Position numbers and translations under genes: made by a program. Of a stretch of DNA of 10,534 nt, positions 6,954 through 10,534 are shown piece after piece. The stretch covers positions 1-10,534 of the forward strand of contig JAFQVE010000220.1 in NCBI GenBank assembly GCA_017408185.1. The letters run 5' to 3'. The first letter of the stretch is position 1; each line of letters starts with the position of its first letter. This DNA is from Oscillospiraceae bacterium. Its GTDB lineage: Bacteria; Bacillota_A; Clostridia; Oscillospirales; JAAYXM01. The notes under the pieces were generated by a model. It saw nothing but the letters and a program-made list of their open reading frames with translations. It was not told the origin of the DNA and did no database searches.

Positions 6954-7967
6954 TTATCCTCGCGGCTTTGCGACAAATCCGACCTTTTTGCGAATTTTTT
7001 CAAGATTGCGTTCAGCAAGGCGTGAAGCAAGCGCTGCATTTTTCGCATATACAGACTCAAGGTAGTCCTTGTTTTTCAATACATCTTCTGTCTTTTCACG
7101 AATCGGACGGAGCATCTCAACAACAGCTTCTCCCACTGCTGTTTTAAAGTCACCGTAGCCTTTTCCGGCAAACTCATTTTCAATTTCGGATATACTCTTT
7201 CCCGTCGCAACGGAATAAATGGTCATAAGATTGTTAACACCGCTTTTCCCTTCGCGATATTCAACCTTCGCCTCGCTATCCGTAACAGCGCGCTTAAACT
7301 TACGCATTATATCATCAGGCTTATCAAGCAAGAGAATATATGCATTCGGGTTTGTGTCAGACTTTGACATCTTTTTGTCCGGCTCGGCAAGGCTCATAAT
7401 GCGCCCGCCCACCTTCGGGATATACGGTTCCGGAACAGTAAATACCTCGCCGTGATGGTTGTTAAAGCGCTGTGCTATATTCCGTGCAAGCTCAAGGTGC
7501 TGCTTCTGATCCTCTCCTATCGGAACGTAATCCGCATTATACAGAAGAATATCTGCAGCCATAAGAACCGGATAATCAAAAAGACCGGCGTTTATGTTAT
7601 CTGCATGTTTCTGGGATTTATCCTTAAACTGCGTCATACGGGAAAGCTCTCCGTACATCGTATAGCAGTTAAGAATCCACGAGAGCTCGGCATGCTGAGG
7701 AACATGGCTCTGTATATACATTATATTCTTTTCGGGATCAAGACCGCATCCGATAAGAAGAGCAAGGAGAGAAAGCGTCTGCTCACGAAGCTTTTTCGGG
7801 TCCTGCCGCACCGTTATAGCGTGCATATCAACAACACAGAAAAGGCAGTCATACAAATCCTGCATCGCAACCCAATTTGTGATTGCGCCCATATAGTTAC
7901 CCATAGTGATGTTTCCGGAGGGCTGAATACCGGAAAACACGCGTTGTCTTTTTTCTGTCACTTCCAT
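6954..7967 (-). CDS. trpS: Tryptophanyl-tRNA synthetase
   Basis: This 337-residue cytoplasmic class Ic synthetase charges tRNA-Trp with tryptophan using ATP. The HIGH-equivalent is PSGNITMGNYMG (16-27) and the KMSKS loop is intact (199-203, DKKMSKSD). Other typical elements are MYIQSHVPQH (83-92), MYGELSRMTQFKDK (104-117), the LMAADILLY core (135-143) and GEDQKQHLEL (151-160). Length fits bacterial TrpRS. The frame opens further upstream at a TTG (7986-7988), but I choose ATG 7965-7967 because GGAGG sits 7 nt before it and the TTG overlaps the preceding stop codon. It lies 17 nt downstream of the aminotransferase and 14 nt upstream of the TagO-like gene. No T-box leader or terminator stands directly before it, so it appears to depend on the operon promoter and not on tRNA-Trp-sensing attenuation. 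Confidence 0.97.
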   Translation of the reverse strand: MEVTEKRQRVFSGIQPSGNITMGNYMGAITNWVAMQDLYDCLFCVVDMHAITVRQDPKKLREQTLSLLALLIGCGLDPEKNIMYIQSHVPQHAELSWILNCYTMYGELSRMTQFKDKSQKHADNINAGLFDYPVLMAADILLYNADYVPIGEDQKQHLELARNIAQRFNNHHGEVFTVPEPYIPKVGGRIMSLAEPDKKMSKSDTNPNAYILLLDKPDDIMRKFKRAVTDSEAKVEYREGKSGVNNLMTIYSVATGKSISEIENEFAGKGYGDFKTAVGEAVVEMLRPIREKTEDVLKNKDYLESVYAKNAALASRLAERNLEKIRKKVGFVAKPRG

Positions 7968-7974
7968 ATTTTTA

Positions 7975-7979
7975 CCTCC
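7975..7979 (-). promoter_or_regulatory. Ribosome binding site that sets the trpS start
   Basis: The minus strand reads GGAGG, 7 nt before ATG 7965-7967. It sits in the 17-nt gap after the aminotransferase stop codon, which rules in the ATG over the upstream TTG. Confidence 0.85.
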
Positions 7980-7984
7980 GAAAA

Positions 7985-9169
7985 TCAACCGACATATTCA
8001 TTTACAACCTTCGCCAAACGGTCAATTCCGCGCTCAATCTCATCAAGAGACGGAAGCGAGAAATTGAGACGGAAGGTCGGATACACCTTAGTATCATCGG
8101 TAGCAAACGCAACACCCGGAACAACTGTTACCTTTGCGGCCTTTGCGCGGCTTGCAAGCTCTGCCCCATCGAAGCCGTCAGGGAGCGTACAGGAAATAAA
8201 GAGGCCGCCCTCCGGACGCGTAAACTTCACTTTCGGGGAGAATTTCTTTTCCATACACTCAAGCATTTTATCCGCCTTTATGCGGTACATATCGCAGATT
8301 TTAGCGATATGAGCGTCAATATCACAATTTGTAAGATACTCTGCAGCAAGCATCTGGAAAAACAGATTTGTATGGACATCGGAAACCTGCTTTGCAACAG
8401 TGAGCTTGCTTATGATTTCTTTACTTGCACACGCAAAACCGATACGTATTCCCGGGGAAAGAATTTTTGAATATGAACCCGAGAATATTACCCTGCCGTT
8501 TTTGTCCATACTCTTTATCGTCGGAACGCTCTCACCACGGAAGCGAAGCTCAAAATACGGGCTGTCTTCAAGAATCATAACGTCGTACTTCTCTGCAAGC
8601 TCAAGCACCTTGCGGCGGCGCTCAAGGCTCATCGTAGTTCCCGTCGGGTTCTGGAACGTTGGAATCGTGTAAATGAGCTTTACGTTTTTTTCTGTTTTAA
8701 GCTTTTCCTCAAGAACGGCTACATCCATACCGTCATCATCAACAGGCACACCGACAAGGCGGGCACCGTATGAACGCAAAGCGTTAAGCGCACCGACGAA
8801 CGCCGGTTCTTCACAGATAACAGCATCACCTTCATTGAGGAAAATCTTTGCGGTCATCTCAATCGCCTGCTGACCTCCGCTGGTAATGATAAGGTCATCA
8901 TTTTCAGACATAATGCAGTGTTTCTCGGTCATACGCTTTTTTGTTATATCACGAAGCGGTGTGTATCCTTCACTTACGCCATACTGCAGAGCACTTGCCG
9001 CAGAAGTATCGAATATGTTTGCCGCAATCGCTTTCATCTCGTCTACCGGAAAGCTGTCCGGTGCGGGGTTTCCTGCCGCGAATGAAATGAGGTCCGGATC
9101 ATTCGGTATTTTTAAAATTTCTCTTATAGCCGACGGCTTAAGAGCAGAAATTCTTGTTGAAAATTCCAT
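7985..9169 (-). CDS. PLP-dependent aminotransferase, class I/II (2-aminoadipate/LysN-like or MocR-related group)
   Basis: This 394-residue cytoplasmic fold-type I aminotransferase carries the full set of PLP residues. These are SGGQQAIEM for phosphate binding (97-105), N174 in FQNPTG, D202 with Y205 in LEDSPYFELRF, the Schiff-base lysine K235 in GSYSKILSPGIRIG, and R367 in FRLNFS for substrate carboxylate. The QYGVSEGYTPLR segment (62-73) and this lysine context match the group that includes LysN (2-aminoadipate transaminase) and the catalytic half of MocR regulators. There is no N-terminal GntR domain, so it is an enzyme and not a MocR regulator. It probably transfers the amino group of an aromatic, branched-chain or aminoadipate-type amino acid to a 2-oxoacid; the substrate is unresolved. 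Its GGAGG is a rather long 13 nt before the ATG. It is the first gene of the operon with trpS and the TagO-like gene. Confidence 0.9.
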   Translation of the reverse strand: MEFSTRISALKPSAIREILKIPNDPDLISFAAGNPAPDSFPVDEMKAIAANIFDTSAASALQYGVSEGYTPLRDITKKRMTEKHCIMSENDDLIITSGGQQAIEMTAKIFLNEGDAVICEEPAFVGALNALRSYGARLVGVPVDDDGMDVAVLEEKLKTEKNVKLIYTIPTFQNPTGTTMSLERRRKVLELAEKYDVMILEDSPYFELRFRGESVPTIKSMDKNGRVIFSGSYSKILSPGIRIGFACASKEIISKLTVAKQVSDVHTNLFFQMLAAEYLTNCDIDAHIAKICDMYRIKADKMLECMEKKFSPKVKFTRPEGGLFISCTLPDGFDGAELASRAKAAKVTVVPGVAFATDDTKVYPTFRLNFSLPSLDEIERGIDRLAKVVNEYVG

Positions 9170-9214
9170 AATATATTTTGCGCCTCCAAAATTTACATAT
9201 AATACTATTTAAAT

Positions 9215-9243
9215 ATTTTATCATATACGCGCAAAAATATCAA
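9215..9243 (-). promoter_or_regulatory. Promoter of the aminotransferase-trpS-tagO operon
   Basis: The minus strand has TTGATA (9238-9243), 17 nt, then TAAAAT (9215-9220): 5/6 matches at both sigma-A boxes with ideal spacing. Transcription would start near 9208, giving a leader of about 40 nt containing GGAGG at about 9183-9187. The leader is too short for a T-box or riboswitch. Confidence 0.75.
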
Positions 9244-9300
9244 CCGCTTTTGCAAGGTTATTTTTGAGTTTTTAATTTTATTTTGCTTCTGAAAAAACAC

Positions 9301-9329
9301 TTTAAATTTTCTTCTGTTTCTGCTATAAT
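9301..9329 (+). promoter_or_regulatory. Promoter of the pseudouridine synthase gene (extended -10)
   Basis: TTTAAA (9301-9306, 4/6) and a perfect TATAAT (9324-9329) are separated by 17 nt, and TGC precedes the -10, forming an extended -10 that can compensate for the modest -35. Transcription would start near 9336, about 22 nt before the ATG. It diverges from the aminotransferase operon promoter, with the two -35 boxes about 57 nt apart. Confidence 0.75.
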
Positions 9330-9357
9330 TAAATCAATTACTGCTACGGAGGAAAAT

Positions 9358-10311
9358 ATGCGGGAATTTACGATAAAACAAAACGATGCGGGACTGAGAC
9401 TTGATAAGTTCGTGGCAAAAGCGGTGCCGTCACTTCCGTCAAACCTTATACAAAAATACATAAGACTGAAAAGGATAAAAGTAAACAATGCGCGGGGAAA
9501 GGCAGAAGCAAAGCTTATGCCCGGCGATATCGTGACGATGTACATAAACGACGAGTTCTTTGAAGCGACGCGCGCAAAAAAGGCGGAAACAAAACTCACG
9601 GCATCATTTCCGGATGTGCTGTACGAAGATGAAAATATACTCCTCGCAAACAAACCTGCAGGGATATCCGTCCACGATGACGAAGCCGGAGGAGAGACGC
9701 TTATTGCACAGATACTTTCATACCTCGCACATCGCGGAGAATGGAACCCCGAAGAGGAAAATTCGTTTATCCCTGCGCTGTGCAACCGAATCGACAGAAA
9801 TACATCCGGAATAGTTATCGCGGCAAAGAATGCCGAGGCGCTCCGCATAATGAACGACAAGATAAAAAACCGCGAAATGGCAAAATACTATCTCTGTCTT
9901 GTTCTCGGTAAGCCGAATCCCCCGGCAGGTATACTTCGCGGATATATCTTTAAAGATGCAAAGGAAAACCGCGTTTATGTCAAAAAAAATCCGTGCCCGG
10001 GCGCTAAAACCGCGGTCACGAAATATAAGACACTTAAATCAAACGGTGATATTTCGCTTGTAGAATGCGAGCTTATCACAGGGCGCACGCATCAGATACG
10101 CGCACATATGGCAAGCATCGGACATCCGCTCGTCGGTGACGGGAAATACGGAAGAAACGTTGAAAACAAACGCCTTGGCATGAAGTATCAGGCGTTGTGT
10201 TCTTACAAGCTTGTGTTTAAGTTCAGCACGCCGGCAGGGACGCTTGAATACTTAAACGGAAAAACATTTACCGTGAAGGATATTCCTTTTAAAAAGAAGT
10301 TTTTCGGATAA
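9358..10311 (+). CDS. RluA-family RNA pseudouridine synthase
   Basis: This 317-residue enzyme converts specific uridines in rRNA or tRNA to pseudouridine. An S4-type RNA-binding domain occupies about residues 13-65 (LRLDKFVAKAVPSL, then RLKRIKVNNARG). The catalytic domain follows with NKPAGISVH (98-106), the catalytic aspartate D146 within CNRIDRNTSG (142-151), KYYLCLV (176-182), and the conserved GRTHQIRAHMASIGHPLVGD (242-261). In the catalytic motif CNRIDRNTSG stands where HRLDRxTSG is common, but the aspartate and the following arginine are kept. The ATG is chosen because GGAGG lies 5 nt upstream and the frame's earlier start at 9283 would precede the predicted promoter. The target uridine (RluC/RluD-like 23S or otherwise) cannot be told from sequence. 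It forms its own transcription unit ending in a hairpin shared with the converging symporter gene. Confidence 0.95.
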   Translation: MREFTIKQNDAGLRLDKFVAKAVPSLPSNLIQKYIRLKRIKVNNARGKAEAKLMPGDIVTMYINDEFFEATRAKKAETKLTASFPDVLYEDENILLANKPAGISVHDDEAGGETLIAQILSYLAHRGEWNPEEENSFIPALCNRIDRNTSGIVIAAKNAEALRIMNDKIKNREMAKYYLCLVLGKPNPPAGILRGYIFKDAKENRVYVKKNPCPGAKTAVTKYKTLKSNGDISLVECELITGRTHQIRAHMASIGHPLVGDGKYGRNVENKRLGMKYQALCSYKLVFKFSTPAGTLEYLNGKTFTVKDIPFKKKFFG

Positions 10312-10316
10312 AGCCA

Positions 10317-10351
10317 GCGCTGTGCAAAAATGCACAGCGCGGTGTGTTTTT
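10317..10351 (+). terminator. Terminator between convergent pseudouridine synthase and symporter genes
   Basis: A perfect 10-bp GC-rich stem (GCGCTGTGCA at 10317-10326, TGCACAGCGC at 10331-10340) closes an AAAA loop 5 nt after the plus-strand stop codon. It is followed by GGTGTG and a run of five T. In the minus direction it lies 14 nt beyond the symporter stop and has only a short, broken U-tract, so it may serve both genes but more strongly the plus strand. Confidence 0.8.
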
Positions 10352-10354
10352 ATA

Positions 10355-10534
10355 CTAACCAAAGAACTTGCTAACATATCCCTGAACGAAGATAAAGAGA
10401 ACAATAAGCGGAAGGATAAACGTTACATAGAAGCGAATCCACCGCGGGAACTTCATTCCCTGCCCTGCGTTGACTTCATTCATAAAGTTATCCCAGCCCC
10501 AACCGTAACGCGTTACGCAGAAGAACAGATACAC
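10355..10534 (-). CDS. Sodium-dependent transporter, NSS family, C-terminal fragment
   Basis: Only the last 59 residues are in the window; the gene continues beyond the right edge. The segment reads TRYGWGWDNFMNEVNAG, then FPRWIRFYVTFILPLIVLF and a short tail ending in a TAG stop at 10355-10357. This arrangement, an aromatic-rich loop before a final transmembrane helix containing ILPLIVL, is typical of the last part of bacterial neurotransmitter:sodium symporter family proteins, which take up amino acids or related amines with Na+. The substrate cannot be judged from this part. It converges on the pseudouridine synthase gene across a shared terminator hairpin. Confidence 0.8.
   Translation of the reverse strand: MYLFFCVTRYGWGWDNFMNEVNAGQGMKFPRWIRFYVTFILPLIVLFIFVQGYVSKFFG

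Noticed and set aside
7968..7988. Earlier TTG start for trpS
   Set aside because: It overlaps the aminotransferase stop codon and would place the GGAGG inside the coding region; the ATG 7 nt after GGAGG is clearly better.
7452..8312. A 286-codon plus-strand frame across trpS and the aminotransferase
   Set aside because: It lies antisense to two genes with intact catalytic motifs and shows no domain, no ribosome binding site and no promoter.
9283..9357. Earlier start for the pseudouridine synthase
   Set aside because: The extra 25 codons contain the promoter -35 and -10 boxes, and the ATG at 9358 has an excellent GGAGG.
9258..9860. A 200-codon minus-strand frame under the pseudouridine synthase
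   Set aside because: It is antisense to a well-conserved RluA-family gene, and its Ser/Phe-rich translation is typical of a shadow frame.

Overview
The window looks like chromosomal DNA of a low-to-mid GC Bacillota, most likely a class Clostridia species of gut type. The grounds are strong GGAGG-type ribosome binding sites, alternative TTG and GTG starts, near-consensus sigma-A promoters, a WecA/TagO-family sugar-phosphate transferase, and LplB/LplC-type sugar permeases next to a membrane-anchored AraC regulator. That last arrangement is known from Bacillus (YtdP/YesS with YtcP/YteP) and from many Clostridia. No mobile element, CRISPR array, rRNA or tRNA was seen, and nothing suggests an unknown multi-gene system.

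Layout, right to left because most genes are on the minus strand. At the right edge lies the C-terminal end of a sodium-dependent NSS-family symporter (minus). It converges on an RluA-family pseudouridine synthase (plus), and the two share a strong hairpin. The pseudouridine synthase is divergent from a three-gene minus-strand operon: a fold-type I PLP aminotransferase, tryptophanyl-tRNA synthetase (trpS) and a WecA/TagO-type transferase. The gaps are 17 and 14 nt, and the operon closes with a clear intrinsic terminator at about 5785-5826. A promoter for the next gene overlaps that terminator. The next gene is a 746-residue sensor-regulator with two membrane segments, an outside sensing region and a C-terminal AraC DNA-binding domain.

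A 476-nt AT-rich region follows, holding a promoter and a long leader. Then come two sugar-type ABC permeases 15 nt apart, a hairpin, and a membrane acyltransferase (acyltransferase family 3). Another hairpin sits at the left edge.

How the genes fit together (inference): the sensor-regulator probably detects an extracellular ligand, perhaps an oligosaccharide or its binding protein, and controls the permease pair. No solute-binding protein and no ATPase are present here. The ATPase is commonly supplied in trans (MsmX-like) for this permease family, but the missing binding protein is notable. The permease genes have a codon choice unlike their neighbours: the LplC-like gene uses no ATA codon for 31 isoleucines, which suggests high expression. 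The acyltransferase may decorate a surface glycan, and the TagO-like enzyme would start synthesis of such a glycan, but the two are in separate transcription units and a link is only a guess.
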